A model generated the notes under the pieces. That model was given only the letters and a program-made list of their open reading frames with translations, had not been told where the DNA came from and did no database searches. Below, piece after piece: positions 1 through 8,955 of a DNA stretch of 64,000 nucleotides (positions are counted from its first letter, which is position 1; every line of letters begins with the position of its first letter). Position numbers and translations under genes: made by a program. Source of the DNA: Shewanella baltica (GTDB lineage: Bacteria; Pseudomonadota; Gammaproteobacteria; Enterobacterales; Shewanellaceae); assembly GCF_900456975.1 (NCBI RefSeq), contig NZ_UGYM01000002.1, positions 992,001-1,056,000 of the forward strand. The letters run 5' to 3'.

Positions 1-323
1 TACACAGCACCTAATATGCACAATCCTGCCCACAAATAATCGAGCTTCAATGGCTCTTTCATATAGAAATAGGCAAAGGGGACGAACAGACTTAAGGTGA
101 TGACTTCTTGTAAAATTTTTAACTGGCCGACATTCATGACCGTGTAACCGATACGGTTAGCGGGCACTTGCAGCAAGTATTCAAATAGGGCGATGCCCCA
201 ACTCACTAAGGCGGCGATAATCCAAGGCTTTGAGCCTAAGGTTTTCAAATGCCCATACCAAGCAAAGGTCATAAAGATATTGCTCAAGCAGAGTAAACCA
301 ATAGTCGTTAGGGTTGGATTCAT
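1..323 (-). CDS. DMT-type small membrane protein (DUF486 family), partial
   Basis: The gene runs off the left edge of the window, so only about 107 N-terminal residues are visible. They begin MNPTLTTIGLLCLSN and are strongly hydrophobic, with three to four predicted transmembrane helices and the conserved stretch VPANRIGY. This matches the DUF486 branch of the drug/metabolite transporter superfamily, proteins of about 115 residues, so only a few residues should be missing. No substrate is established. The start codon overlaps the stop codon of the acetyltransferase gene as ATGA, which indicates translational coupling and co-transcription with it. Confidence 0.8.
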   Translation of the reverse strand, partial: MNPTLTTIGLLCLSNIFMTFAWYGHLKTLGSKPWIIAALVSWGIALFEYLLQVPANRIGYTVMNVGQLKILQEVITLSLFVPFAYFYMKEPLKLDYLWAGLCILGAV

Positions 324-826
324 CTTTCATCTCTATGATTAAATTTATAAATCATATACATGGCATCGTCGGTATAGCTGCCAAGGCACTTGTCTATGGT
401 CTGAGGCTTAAAGCCCATTTTTAGCCAATAACTGTCGGCGCCTTGAACGGCAACGAGGGACAAGGAATTGAGATTATATCGATCCGCCAGCAGTGTTAAG
501 CGGGTGAGTGCCTTAGCACCTGCGCCTAAACCTTGGGCTTTGGCTGAAAGCGCAATATCGTGCAGGTATAAAGTATCAGCCTTAGGTAAATCGGTGATGG
601 GCTGATAGAGCGCTGGCGGCATATTGGTGGTCCAAGGGTGAGCCAAGCAATAACCGACAACTGAGCCATTTACTTCGAACACAAAACAGGACTGTGGCGA
701 TACCTGCCATTTACTTTGCAGCACGTGCAATGGCTCAGGATCCAGTTGTGAGTAACACTCATCTTGGATTGCTAAAATGGCATCCCAATCCTGTGGGGTG
801 ATTGCTCGCAGTAACATGGCCGACAA
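320..826 (-). CDS. GNAT-family N-acetyltransferase
   Basis: This 168-residue protein has the single-domain GNAT fold. The acetyl-CoA binding motif A lies at about residues 88-110, with the loop AQGLGAG, and a motif-B-like LKMGFK lies at 135-140. It should transfer an acetyl group from acetyl-CoA to an amine, but the substrate cannot be deduced. Translation could also begin at the internal Met4. It is the first gene of a two-gene unit; its stop overlaps the start of the DUF486 membrane protein by four bases. Confidence 0.8.
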   Translation of the reverse strand: MSAMLLRAITPQDWDAILAIQDECYSQLDPEPLHVLQSKWQVSPQSCFVFEVNGSVVGYCLAHPWTTNMPPALYQPITDLPKADTLYLHDIALSAKAQGLGAGAKALTRLTLLADRYNLNSLSLVAVQGADSYWLKMGFKPQTIDKCLGSYTDDAMYMIYKFNHRDER

Positions 827-981
827 TTATCCTGTTTCAAAAGTCCTGTTGAAGGAACTCCGTAGAAAGAGTCCTGATTCAAATAAGCTCGGCATTATAA
901 CCTCAAGCGGCTTCAAAATGCAGGCTCCAGCGGCAATATAAAGCGTTTTAAAACCCGTATAAACTGAGCTTTCAGCGCTTG

Positions 982-1309
982 TATACCCAAACAACCTGAA
1001 GATGCAGGATTCAGCGGGAGTTTAACGCACTTTAGGCAAGGCCATTTATTGCTCCTGCATAAATGGCATTCACGCCATCCATGGCGATTGCGGTTATTTG
1101 CAGACCTAGCGGGCTAAGTTAAAAATAACCAACGCAGCATAAAGTGCGTTACCCCGTGGTTAACATCAGCCGCCGGGACGGAGCGCCTAGGGCACTTCAC
1201 TTTCGTGTTGCATCAATTCAAAAGGTGGCCGACATTCTGTCATTGATGCGCCTTGAATTGATGCACCCTAGGCGCTCTGAAACTCGACTCTTCAGGTAGC
1301 TTGGGTATA
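982..1309. repeat. MITE-like folded element with terminal inverted repeats
   Basis: This gene-free element of about 328 bp is bounded by 21-bp imperfect terminal inverted repeats (982-1002 and 1289-1309, 19 of 21 matching, reading TATACCCAA at the outer ends). Inside are several nested complementary pairs: 1023-1034 with 1140-1151 (TAACGCACTTTA), 1041-1049 with 1059-1067, 1092-1099 with 1123-1130, and a long outer stem from 1182-1192 plus 1209-1221 paired with 1253-1265 plus 1266-1276 (AGCGCCTAGGG and TGCATCAATTCAA arms). It has no coding capacity. The architecture suggests a non-autonomous mobile element or an imperfect palindromic repeat family. No flanking target-site duplication was convincingly seen. 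Confidence 0.65.
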
Positions 1310-1323
1310 AGCGTCAGCAGCGG

Positions 1324-2829
1324 TTAAATGCCCAGATATCGTTGACGCAGGTGACGCTCAAGATATTGACCATTCAAGGTTTCGCCCGTTGCTTGGCGGA
1401 TCAGTTCATCGGTCGTGAGCAAGGATCCCTTTGACCAAATGTGCTCGCGCAGCCACTGGAATACCGAGTCCAACTTGCCTGCATCGATTAGGGCTTCAAT
1501 CGGCCCTAAGGCTTTTTCCATCGCAAAACGACATTGGGCGGCATACATGGCGCCTAAGGTGTAACTTGGGAAATACCCTAGCTCACCGACAGCCCAATGG
1601 ATGTCCTGCATGCAACCGTCGCGGTAATTGCCATCAGTATTGATCCCCAGTAATTGTTGCATCTGCGTCGACCAAAAATCAGGTAAATCATCGACGGTTA
1701 AGCTGCCATCGACAAAGGCTTTTTCTGCCTCAAACCGCAGCAAAATGTGGCAAGGATAGGTGACTTCGTCGGCGTCGACGCGAATAAGTCCGGGATTCAC
1801 GCGGGTATAATGCTGGGCTAATTCTTGGGCGCTGAAATGACAGTTAAGATGCTGCGCGATTTTAGGCTGCAACTGGCGTAAAAATGCCGGATTTGCCCCA
1901 AGCTGCATTTCGCAAAATAGACTTTGGCTTTCGTGGACGCCCATAGAACGTGCAAGCCCAGCGGGTTGACCGCGCCACGTATGAGGTAAACCTTGCTCGT
2001 ATCTGGCGTGGCCAGTTTCATGAACTATGCCCATGATAGCGCTACTGAAATCGGCCTCATTGTAGCGGGTCGTTATCCGCACATCGCTTGGTACGCCGCC
2101 ACAAAATGGATGGCTACTCATGTCCAGCCTGCCGTGATTAAAGTCAAACCCCAAAAACGCCATGACGTCACGGCCAAGGGCTTGCTGCGCGCTGATATCG
2201 AAGGGGTCATTGAGCACAAGCTTTGGTTCGTTTGCCTGCTTAGCCAGCACTTCTTGGATGAGTGTCGGTAGCCAATCTTTCAGGCCGCCAAAGGTTTGTT
2301 CTAGCTTTGCCGTGGTCATTCCCGGTTCAAATTTATTGAGCAGGGCGTCATAGGGCGTGATATTTTGCGCTTCGCCGCGGATCTGCGCTTCTTCCTTGGC
2401 AAGGTCGATGACCGCTTTTAGATTGGGCTTAAAGCCCTGCCAGTCATTATTTTTACGCTGCTCGCGCCACGCATTCTCACATTGATAGGCCATCTTGGTT
2501 TTGGCTTGTACTAGGTCGCCGGGCACTAAGTTGGCCTGTTGATACTGGTACAGTATTTCCCGCAGATTGGCTTCTTGCTCTGTTGAGAGTGATTCATCCG
2601 CCGCGCCGTGTAAGTGCTCAGCTAAGGCGGCTGATGTTTTGAGACCGTGGATATGCAGCGCCAGTTCTGCCATAGCATCGCCGCGATCTTGACCGCCGCC
2701 CATAGGCATCATGGCCGCTTGATCCCAGTCACCCAAAGCGCTGAAATGTTCAAAGTGAGAAATTTTCTGGAAATGTGCCGTCAGTTTGTCGTAACTTGGC
2801 GTTGGTACTTTAGTCTTAGGTGTGCCCAT
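1324..2829 (-). CDS. Carboxypeptidase M32 (Taq-type metallocarboxypeptidase)
   Basis: This cytoplasmic zinc carboxypeptidase removes C-terminal residues from peptides. It has about 501 residues, the usual M32 length. The zinc motif HETGH is at about residues 270-274, and the family HESQS motif follows at about 299-303. I chose the ATG at 2829 (MGTPKTK) because a purine-rich AGAAGGGA lies just upstream; an in-frame extension would add 15 unlikely residues. It is divergent from the DsrE-like gene, with a gap of only about 60 bp, so the two promoters must overlap. Confidence 0.9.
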   Translation of the reverse strand: MGTPKTKVPTPSYDKLTAHFQKISHFEHFSALGDWDQAAMMPMGGGQDRGDAMAELALHIHGLKTSAALAEHLHGAADESLSTEQEANLREILYQYQQANLVPGDLVQAKTKMAYQCENAWREQRKNNDWQGFKPNLKAVIDLAKEEAQIRGEAQNITPYDALLNKFEPGMTTAKLEQTFGGLKDWLPTLIQEVLAKQANEPKLVLNDPFDISAQQALGRDVMAFLGFDFNHGRLDMSSHPFCGGVPSDVRITTRYNEADFSSAIMGIVHETGHARYEQGLPHTWRGQPAGLARSMGVHESQSLFCEMQLGANPAFLRQLQPKIAQHLNCHFSAQELAQHYTRVNPGLIRVDADEVTYPCHILLRFEAEKAFVDGSLTVDDLPDFWSTQMQQLLGINTDGNYRDGCMQDIHWAVGELGYFPSYTLGAMYAAQCRFAMEKALGPIEALIDAGKLDSVFQWLREHIWSKGSLLTTDELIRQATGETLNGQYLERHLRQRYLGI

Positions 2830-2892
2830 GGGATTTCCCTTCTGGCGCATAAAACCTGCGCGAATAAATAACAATAACAGGATGATAATACA

Positions 2893-3459
2893 ATGAAGTC
2901 AAAATTATATAGCACTAAAACGCTAAAGGCCGCGCTGTGCCTGACCCTCGCCGCTATCGCTTCGACAGCGCAGGCAGGTGCCGATAAATTTGTCGCAGGG
3001 CCTGCTATTCCTGAGTTTGGTCAGATTGCCAAAGTCGACAGCATGATGCCCATTCCTAAGGACATGAAGTTTAAAGTGGCTTTTGATATGAGTAAGGCGG
3101 CCGATGTGGGCAAGGCAAATCGTCAGCTCGAAAGTTTAGCGCGTTTTATCAACATGCATGTGGCGGCAGGCGTTAAAGAAACGGATATCGAACTTGCCAT
3201 GGTGGTGCACGGTGGCGGCATCAGCGATTTAGCTGATGATGTTTTTTATGCCAAGCAGCATTCAGGTGCCGTAAACGCCAATCGCGCTTTGGTTAAGACT
3301 CTGGTTGATCACGGCGTGAAGTTTTATATCTGCGGACAGAGCGCCGCTTATTTTGATTTGACCAATGCCTCATTATTACCTGGTGTTGATATGGCATTAT
3401 CGGCGATGACAGCCCACGCTATTTTGGCGCAGCAGGGTTACAGTGAAAATCCATTTTAG
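2893..3459 (+). CDS. Periplasmic DsrE/DsrF-like protein
   Basis: This is a 188-residue protein with a Sec signal peptide (lysine-rich start, hydrophobic core, AQA cleavage site near residue 28). The mature part has the DsrE/F-like fold, with a conserved cysteine in YICGQS (Cys147) and a VVHGGG loop at about 104-109. DsrE relatives carry sulfur or persulfide on this cysteine; exported versions are common in Shewanella, but their role is not settled. No dsr or tus genes are nearby, so sulfur relay is inference only. Confidence 0.75.
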   Translation: MKSKLYSTKTLKAALCLTLAAIASTAQAGADKFVAGPAIPEFGQIAKVDSMMPIPKDMKFKVAFDMSKAADVGKANRQLESLARFINMHVAAGVKETDIELAMVVHGGGISDLADDVFYAKQHSGAVNANRALVKTLVDHGVKFYICGQSAAYFDLTNASLLPGVDMALSAMTAHAILAQQGYSENPF

Positions 3460-3565
3460 GGTAAATTTTTAGTTTGGAAATATGGCTTGGCTTGCTATTC
3501 TGTGGCGCATAAGTCGATAATTACAGTGAAATAAATGGAATGCTGTATTGTTCAAGGAGATGACT

Positions 3566-4201
3566 ATGTGGGCGTTTTTAGTTGAGCAGCCTAATTTACC
3601 TTACACCATAGCTTTTGCCTGTGTTCTGGCCCTCGGTGTGTTTGAAGCCTTCGCGTTAGTCATTGGCTTAAGCATGATGAGTGCGCTAGACCAATGGGTG
3701 CCTATCGATGCGGATTATGACGCAGATGTGAGCCCTGGCGGACTTACTGGCATTGCCGGTTGGCTGTGCCTCAATCGACTGCCGTTATTGATTTGGTTTG
3801 TGCTCGCGCTGACCAGTTTTGCGATAGCGGGTTATATCGTCAATTTTATCAGTTTCAATGTCGCTGGCCTTTTACTGCCGCAATTGTTCACTTTACCCAT
3901 AGCCATAGTTGCGAGTGCCTTTTCTTGCCGTTATTTCGGTCGAGTGCTGGCCGATCATCTGCCGAAAAATGAATCGAGCGCGATTTCGCTTGATGATTTG
4001 AGCGGCTATGTCGCGACTATTACCTTAGGCTGCGCCATCAAAGGTATGCCTTCCGAAGCCGTTGTGCGTGATAAACACCAACAAAAACATTACGTCTTAG
4101 TCGAGCCTGAAACCTCGGGCATCGAGTTTGCCTCTGGCACTCAAGTCGTGCTACTTAAGCGTGAAGGCCGTGTCTGGTCTGCTACGCGTTTTGATAATTA
4201 A
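3566..4201 (+). CDS. yqiJ: YqiJ-like inner-membrane protein
   Basis: This is a 211-residue membrane protein with about three transmembrane segments in the first 125 residues and a C-terminal soluble part predicted to be a small beta/OB-like domain. Length, layout and the following flotillin gene match the E. coli yqiJ-yqiK pair. AAGGAG at 3554-3559 abuts the first possible ATG (3560), so the ATG at 3566 (MWAFLVEQ) is better spaced. It probably partners the flotillin in membrane microdomain organisation; the NfeD-like C-terminal domain usually accompanies stomatin/flotillin proteins. Confidence 0.8.
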   Translation: MWAFLVEQPNLPYTIAFACVLALGVFEAFALVIGLSMMSALDQWVPIDADYDADVSPGGLTGIAGWLCLNRLPLLIWFVLALTSFAIAGYIVNFISFNVAGLLLPQLFTLPIAIVASAFSCRYFGRVLADHLPKNESSAISLDDLSGYVATITLGCAIKGMPSEAVVRDKHQQKHYVLVEPETSGIEFASGTQVVLLKREGRVWSATRFDN

Positions 4202-4237
4202 TCGTCCCCAGCCATAAATCAATTGAAAGGAAATCAA

Positions 4238-6016
4238 ATGGATGTGTTAACAGATATCGGTTCATCCGGTAGTTTTATTTTGCTCGTTGCCGGTATGGTG
4301 CTACTTGGCTTTATCGTGATTGGGTTAATTTTTGCCAAGTTATATAAACGTGCAACCAAAGAAATGGCCTTTGTGCGTACCGGCTTTGGCGGTGAGAAAA
4401 TCATTAAAGATGGCGGCGCTATCGTACTACCAGTGCTGCATGAAACCATTTCGGTCAACATGAATACCCTGCGTATCGAAGTGGAAAAAACTCAGAAAGA
4501 TGCGCTGATCACTAAAGACAGAATGCGAGTCGATGTGAAGGCTGACTTTTACCTGCGGGTTGCTCCAAATTCCGATGGTATTTCGATGGCGGCGCAAACC
4601 TTAGGTACGCGCACAAACCGCGTTGAAGAGCTTAAAAAGCTGATGGAGTCTAAATTTGTCGACGTACTCCGCGCCGTTGCCGCTGAAATGACCATGACAG
4701 AAATGCATGAGCAGCGTGCCGACTTTGTGCAACGTGTGCAAAATAACGTGGCTAACGATCTGGAGAAAAACGGTCTTGAACTCGAGTCGGTTTCGTTAAC
4801 TGGCTTCGATCAAACTGATTTGCAGTTTTTCAATGAAAACAACGCATTCGACGCCGAAGGTCGTGCGCGTCTGGCGAAGATTATTGAAGAGAAACGCAAA
4901 GAAACCAACGATATCCAACAGGATAACCGGATTAAGATCGAGCAGCGTAACCTCGAAGCCGAAAAAGAATCTCTAGAGATTGAAAAGTCGGAAGAAGAAG
5001 CGCGCCTGATCCAGCAACAGTCTTTGGAATTTAAACGCGCCGATCAAAAAGCGGAAATCATTAAGCAGAAAGAAAATAAGGCCCGTGAAGAACGCGAAGC
5101 CGAAATTGCTAAAGAACGCGCTATCGAAACGGCTCAAATCGAAAAGACGAAAGATATCGAAACCCGCGAAATTGAAAAGTATAAGTCGATTGAGCAATCG
5201 CGCATTCAACAGCAAAGGGATATCGAAGTTTCTGAGCAGGAAAAACGCATTGCGGTTGCGGCGAAATCGGAAGAAGAATCTGCTGCTCGTGCCCGTGCTG
5301 CTGAAGCCGAAAAACTGAAAGTTGAGAAAGAAGAAGCGGTAATCACAGCACGCCAAGTGGCCGAAGCGAATCGTCGTAAAGAGATTGAAGTGATTGATGC
5401 CCGTAAAGAAGCTGAGCGTGATGCGGTAGGTGTAACTGTACAAGCCGAAGCCGAGAAACGTGCCGCCGAAGACAGATCGAGTGCGATTTTGATTGAAGCG
5501 CGCGCCAGTGCCGATGCGAAAAAACTGCAGGCCGAAGCGGATGAGAAAGTCTATGCCGTTGAAGCTGCGGGTAAGCAAGCACTTTACGAAGCTGAAAACG
5601 TCTTGAGTGATGAGCAAATAGCCCTGCAAAAATCCCTCGCAATTTTGAAAGCGCTGCCTGAAATTGTGGCGCAAGCCGTTAAACCGTTGGAAAACATCGA
5701 AGGCATTAAAATTCTTCAAGGCTATGGCGCTGGCAATCAATTTGCCGCGGGTGGCGAAGGCGCTCACCATCAAGGTGGCATTGCCGAGCAAGTCACCAGT
5801 GCCGCATTAAACTATCGCGCTAATGCGCCGGTGGTTGATGCCATGCTTAGAGAATTGGGCTTAGTGAACGGTGATACAGGCACCTTGAATGATTTATTGA
5901 ACGGCAATAACACGTTAACCGCCGAGGCGTTAAGTGGTGTGAAGTCGTCTCATGCTGAGCTTAAAGATTACAGCCAAACGCATGTGGTCGAGAGTCAAAG
6001 CGTGCCTAAGCTGTAA
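4238..6016 (+). CDS. yqiK: Flotillin-like protein YqiK
   Basis: This is a 592-residue SPFH-domain protein. One N-terminal transmembrane helix (about residues 8-32) anchors it. The SPFH/band-7 domain follows to about residue 210, and then a very long charged coiled coil rich in Glu, Lys, Arg and Ala (about 210-480). The Gly/Ala-rich C-terminal segment resembles flotillin oligomerisation regions. The start at 4238 follows AAAGGA at 4226-4231. It follows yqiJ by 36 bp and ends before a shared terminator. Bacterial flotillins scaffold membrane domains; no specific client can be named here. Confidence 0.88.
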   Translation: MDVLTDIGSSGSFILLVAGMVLLGFIVIGLIFAKLYKRATKEMAFVRTGFGGEKIIKDGGAIVLPVLHETISVNMNTLRIEVEKTQKDALITKDRMRVDVKADFYLRVAPNSDGISMAAQTLGTRTNRVEELKKLMESKFVDVLRAVAAEMTMTEMHEQRADFVQRVQNNVANDLEKNGLELESVSLTGFDQTDLQFFNENNAFDAEGRARLAKIIEEKRKETNDIQQDNRIKIEQRNLEAEKESLEIEKSEEEARLIQQQSLEFKRADQKAEIIKQKENKAREEREAEIAKERAIETAQIEKTKDIETREIEKYKSIEQSRIQQQRDIEVSEQEKRIAVAAKSEEESAARARAAEAEKLKVEKEEAVITARQVAEANRRKEIEVIDARKEAERDAVGVTVQAEAEKRAAEDRSSAILIEARASADAKKLQAEADEKVYAVEAAGKQALYEAENVLSDEQIALQKSLAILKALPEIVAQAVKPLENIEGIKILQGYGAGNQFAAGGEGAHHQGGIAEQVTSAALNYRANAPVVDAMLRELGLVNGDTGTLNDLLNGNNTLTAEALSGVKSSHAELKDYSQTHVVESQSVPKL

Positions 6017-6032
6017 GGTCGACTTAGCGAAC

Positions 6033-6166
6033 TCTATGAGGTTAGCTTGATGAGGTTAGCCCTATGAGATTAAATCCGCCAAGTAAGCTTTTGCGCTGAG
6101 TGAAGTCAGCACTGACTCAAGGCTTGGTAAATCAGCACGATAAATCAGCTTGATAAATCAACCTGA
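6033..6166. repeat. Two short tandem arrays (14 bp and 13 bp periods)
   Basis: Three 14-bp units (6033-6046, 6047-6060, 6061-6074), each built on ATGAGGTTAGC, are followed by three 13-bp units (6128-6140, 6141-6153, 6154-6166) built on TAAATCAGC. They lie between the yqiK stop codon and its terminator. The units are partly degenerate, which suggests old slippage duplications. Confidence 0.75.
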
Positions 6167-6172
6167 TTAAAT

Positions 6173-6207
6173 AAAACCGCTCGCATTATTGCGAGCGGTT
6201 TTGTTTT
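6173..6207. terminator. Bidirectional intrinsic terminator
   Basis: The 12-bp stem AAAACCGCTCGC pairs across a 6-nt loop with GCGAGCGGTTTT. T-runs on both strands fit convergent termination of yqiK and the multiheme cytochrome gene. Confidence 0.9.
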
Positions 6208-6230
6208 TGGGCGAGATAAAATCTACCAGC

Positions 6231-8600
6231 CTATTGGTGCACCTTATCGACACCCGATGAGCGACCTTCGGCGTGACAGATGGCGCAGGATTCTTGCCCA
6301 GCTTGGTAAATTCGCCCTCCGCTGGCATCGCTTTGATAAACCCCACCAAAGCCACGTGCATGAACCACTAAGCTATCTGTTTGTGTATGACAGGCGGCGC
6401 AGGTTGCCAAGGTTGGCGAATACTCGGCAATTTGACCATTGTTGACCGCATCGGGTGCGGCAACTAACAGGGATTGCTCTGCACTCAGTCCCGCGAGATC
6501 CAGTTGCCCTGCACTGTGGCAAACACTGCAATTGTTTTTCGCATTAGGGTAGGTGAGTTCTGGGCGTGGGTTATCAAAACCGACGACAGTACGGGTTCCC
6601 GCGTGCAGTGAATGCACTAACTCCCTGTAGCTCAAGGTATTGTTGATGGTGCGATAGGGCTTGATTTGGTCGGCACCGGTAGTATGCATTATGCCTGCAT
6701 TGAGATACATGATTGCATCATTGCTGTGACAGCTTTGACATTGCCCATCCGTGAGCGCGGTTGCGGTTTGCGGTGCATGACAAGTGCCGCAGCTGCTAGT
6801 GGGCTCAAAAATCCCCCTCATTTGATGCGCCGACAGGACTCTGTCCTCTAAGCCTTGATCATGACATTGGCGACAGGCTTGTTCATCGACCTTAGCCTTT
6901 GCCGTAACCGTTTGACCTTGCAGGGTGAGCGTATTCAACGCGCTGAGGTTCACATTGTGATTGGCGATATTACAGTCAATGGCAAAGCCAGTGTTCTTAT
7001 CAGCGCAGAGCACCAATTTACTGTAAAGCTTAGATTGGCTCAGATCGCCAAAGTCAGCAGTCGATAAGTTAGATATAGTGACCGTTAACTGATTCGGCGC
7101 CGTGATGTTTAAGGCAACATCGCTCGCGTTTGCCAATAAATCCCACACTTTACGCTGGCCATTATTAACTGGCATGTTGGCGTGATTGGTTTCACCCGCA
7201 GCAATTAACCAGAAAGATTTAATCATGGCTTGAGTGGCGGGAAGTTGGTCAAGTTGCTGCACTTGCAGTGTGACGACTAGAGTTTGCGCCTCAACACTGA
7301 GCTGCGAGCTCAGTAACTTAACTTGGTAATCGCTCGCCAGTTTAGCGGCCGTGTTCACTGCGGCATTGTGAAATAGCCCGACACCTTGGGGATTATTGCT
7401 ATCGGGGTGACAGCCGCTACAGCTGAGTGCCCATGGCTTGGCAAAAATCTCCCTATTATGGAATAACCCCGCGACAGTGCCATTCCAGTCGGCGGGAATT
7501 TGCGCTTTATGGCAGTCAAGGCAGGCGGTTTTACTGGGGATATTGTAATTGCTGCTTTGCGCCGCTGCGTCAGCGATATGACATTGCTGGCACTGGTTCA
7601 TGTCGCCGGGAAAGGTCACATTGGAGAAGTCATATAACTGTCCCTTGTGGCCGACGATTTGATATTTAACTTGGTGGATCTGGTGCGTCAATGTCGCCAT
7701 ATCTAAGCTGTTACCGGTTTCAGGATCGCCAGAATAAGTCGTGTGACACACCACGCAGCCCTCAAAGGCAAAACGTTTACTGCCGTGCATCAAAAGGCGG
7801 GTATCGGCATTGGCTAAATCGGCATTATGGCAACGAAAACAGGCTTGCTCAGGTGCGATAACTTTGCGGCCCATGTCCGCTGCGACAGTTTGTCCCGTGG
7901 CGGGAACAAAGTCGTATACGCTGTTGATCAACTGAGTGTCGATTGGGCTATTGGCTAACGGTTTGAGTTCTAGGTAAATCCTGTGGGTCAGTTCTGGCGT
8001 GTATTGGGTATCGAGCCCCGCAAATTGCGGATAAGCCGTCAGAGGTTTGCTAAAGGTATAACGGTAAATACCCGCGCCTAACGAGGTTAAACACGCCGCT
8101 TTACAGCTGCTTTCAATGCCCGCTTGGAATTGTGTTACGGCATTGGGCTGAGCATTGGTCGCAGGTTCCACTTGGTTGTTGATGTAGCTGGTCCATTGCA
8201 ATGCGGCATCTGTCGTACTGGCGGTCTCACTCGTTGTGACAGCGCTATTCTGCGCCGCAGCGTTAGCTGTGGCTTGAGGGATGTGATAGTGCGCCTGCGG
8301 CGGTGCAAGCTTGGCGATACCAAAGCCTAAGGTGTCGAGCTCCTTAAGATTTTCTAGTCCAGTGACGGCAATGCCATTGGCGTTACTGAGAAAGAAATCG
8401 ACCTGCACTTGAGTTTGCGCATCGATAGCGACTTTTTCGATTGTCGCTTTAAGAGTATCGGCCTGTTCTATGCTGATACTCACAATTCCAGGTGGGCCTT
8501 CTTTACCCTCTTCACCATCGGAACAGGCGGTCATCAGACAGACTGCAACAGCAATTGGCGTAAAGATTTTCCATTGAGAACGGTTATTCGTGTTCATCAT
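6231..8600 (-). CDS. UndA-like 11-heme outer-membrane cytochrome (OmcA/MtrC family)
   Basis: This is a 789-residue lipoprotein: the signal peptide ends in the lipobox LMTAC with Cys26, followed by a Gly-rich linker. Eleven CXXCH haem sites are present: five at about 254, 282, 337, 360 and 394, and six at about 576, 604, 621, 691, 734 and 772. The alternation of beta-rich domain, haem domain, beta-rich domain, haem domain is that of the OmcA/MtrC family, and the 5+6 split is that of UndA. A CX10C pair (Cys532, Cys543) lies in the third domain, where relatives carry a redox-active disulfide. It should move electrons at the cell surface to metals or flavins. No MtrAB-type conduit is adjacent, so it must use one encoded elsewhere. 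It is divergent from the ydhYV-like genes. AAGGAA precedes the double ATG. Confidence 0.9.
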   Translation of the reverse strand: MMNTNNRSQWKIFTPIAVAVCLMTACSDGEEGKEGPPGIVSISIEQADTLKATIEKVAIDAQTQVQVDFFLSNANGIAVTGLENLKELDTLGFGIAKLAPPQAHYHIPQATANAAAQNSAVTTSETASTTDAALQWTSYINNQVEPATNAQPNAVTQFQAGIESSCKAACLTSLGAGIYRYTFSKPLTAYPQFAGLDTQYTPELTHRIYLELKPLANSPIDTQLINSVYDFVPATGQTVAADMGRKVIAPEQACFRCHNADLANADTRLLMHGSKRFAFEGCVVCHTTYSGDPETGNSLDMATLTHQIHQVKYQIVGHKGQLYDFSNVTFPGDMNQCQQCHIADAAAQSSNYNIPSKTACLDCHKAQIPADWNGTVAGLFHNREIFAKPWALSCSGCHPDSNNPQGVGLFHNAAVNTAAKLASDYQVKLLSSQLSVEAQTLVVTLQVQQLDQLPATQAMIKSFWLIAAGETNHANMPVNNGQRKVWDLLANASDVALNITAPNQLTVTISNLSTADFGDLSQSKLYSKLVLCADKNTGFAIDCNIANHNVNLSALNTLTLQGQTVTAKAKVDEQACRQCHDQGLEDRVLSAHQMRGIFEPTSSCGTCHAPQTATALTDGQCQSCHSNDAIMYLNAGIMHTTGADQIKPYRTINNTLSYRELVHSLHAGTRTVVGFDNPRPELTYPNAKNNCSVCHSAGQLDLAGLSAEQSLLVAAPDAVNNGQIAEYSPTLATCAACHTQTDSLVVHARGFGGVYQSDASGGRIYQAGQESCAICHAEGRSSGVDKVHQ

Positions 8601-8955
8601 TTTCCATTCCTTTTTAATTAGATTCTGTCGGGACTCTAATCGGAATGTATGCGTTTTAGATATTAACTGAGTTATGCGTTGAGTGGCAGTTAATTAACCG
8701 CTTTTAAACCTTTTTGATTAATTATATTGAGGTAGTTTGAATTAAATCATTATTTTAATTTTCGATATATTTAATTGTTAATTCTTAAAAGCGTTAGTCA
8801 GACACAAGTCGTGTAACTTGATCTAATATTGCCCCAATTTGGGTAAGTGTGACGCAGACGTAAAATAATAATAGATATTACTCTAGCATAAATTGTCGGG
8901 AATCAAAGTGTATGCATATTTTAATTATATTGCTTTGACTAATAAAGGATCGAAT
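8601..8955. other. Divergent promoter region, cytochrome versus ydhYV-like genes
   Basis: About 355 bp of AT-rich sequence with no credible gene. It contains a palindrome GTTAATTAAC (8689-8698), which resembles half of an ArcA site, an Fnr/EtrA-type half-site TTGATCTA (8818-8825) and a CRP-type half-site TGTGA (8848-8852). None is a full operator, so anaerobic control is suggested but not shown. Confidence 0.4.

Noticed and set aside
4973..5791. A 272-codon open frame on the minus strand within yqiK
   Set aside because: It is the mirror of the highly biased coiled-coil codons of YqiK and encodes a Phe/Arg-rich product without family features.
8689..8852. Complete ArcA, Fnr or CRP operators before the cytochrome
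   Set aside because: Only half-sites are seen; I list them as possible but not as operators.
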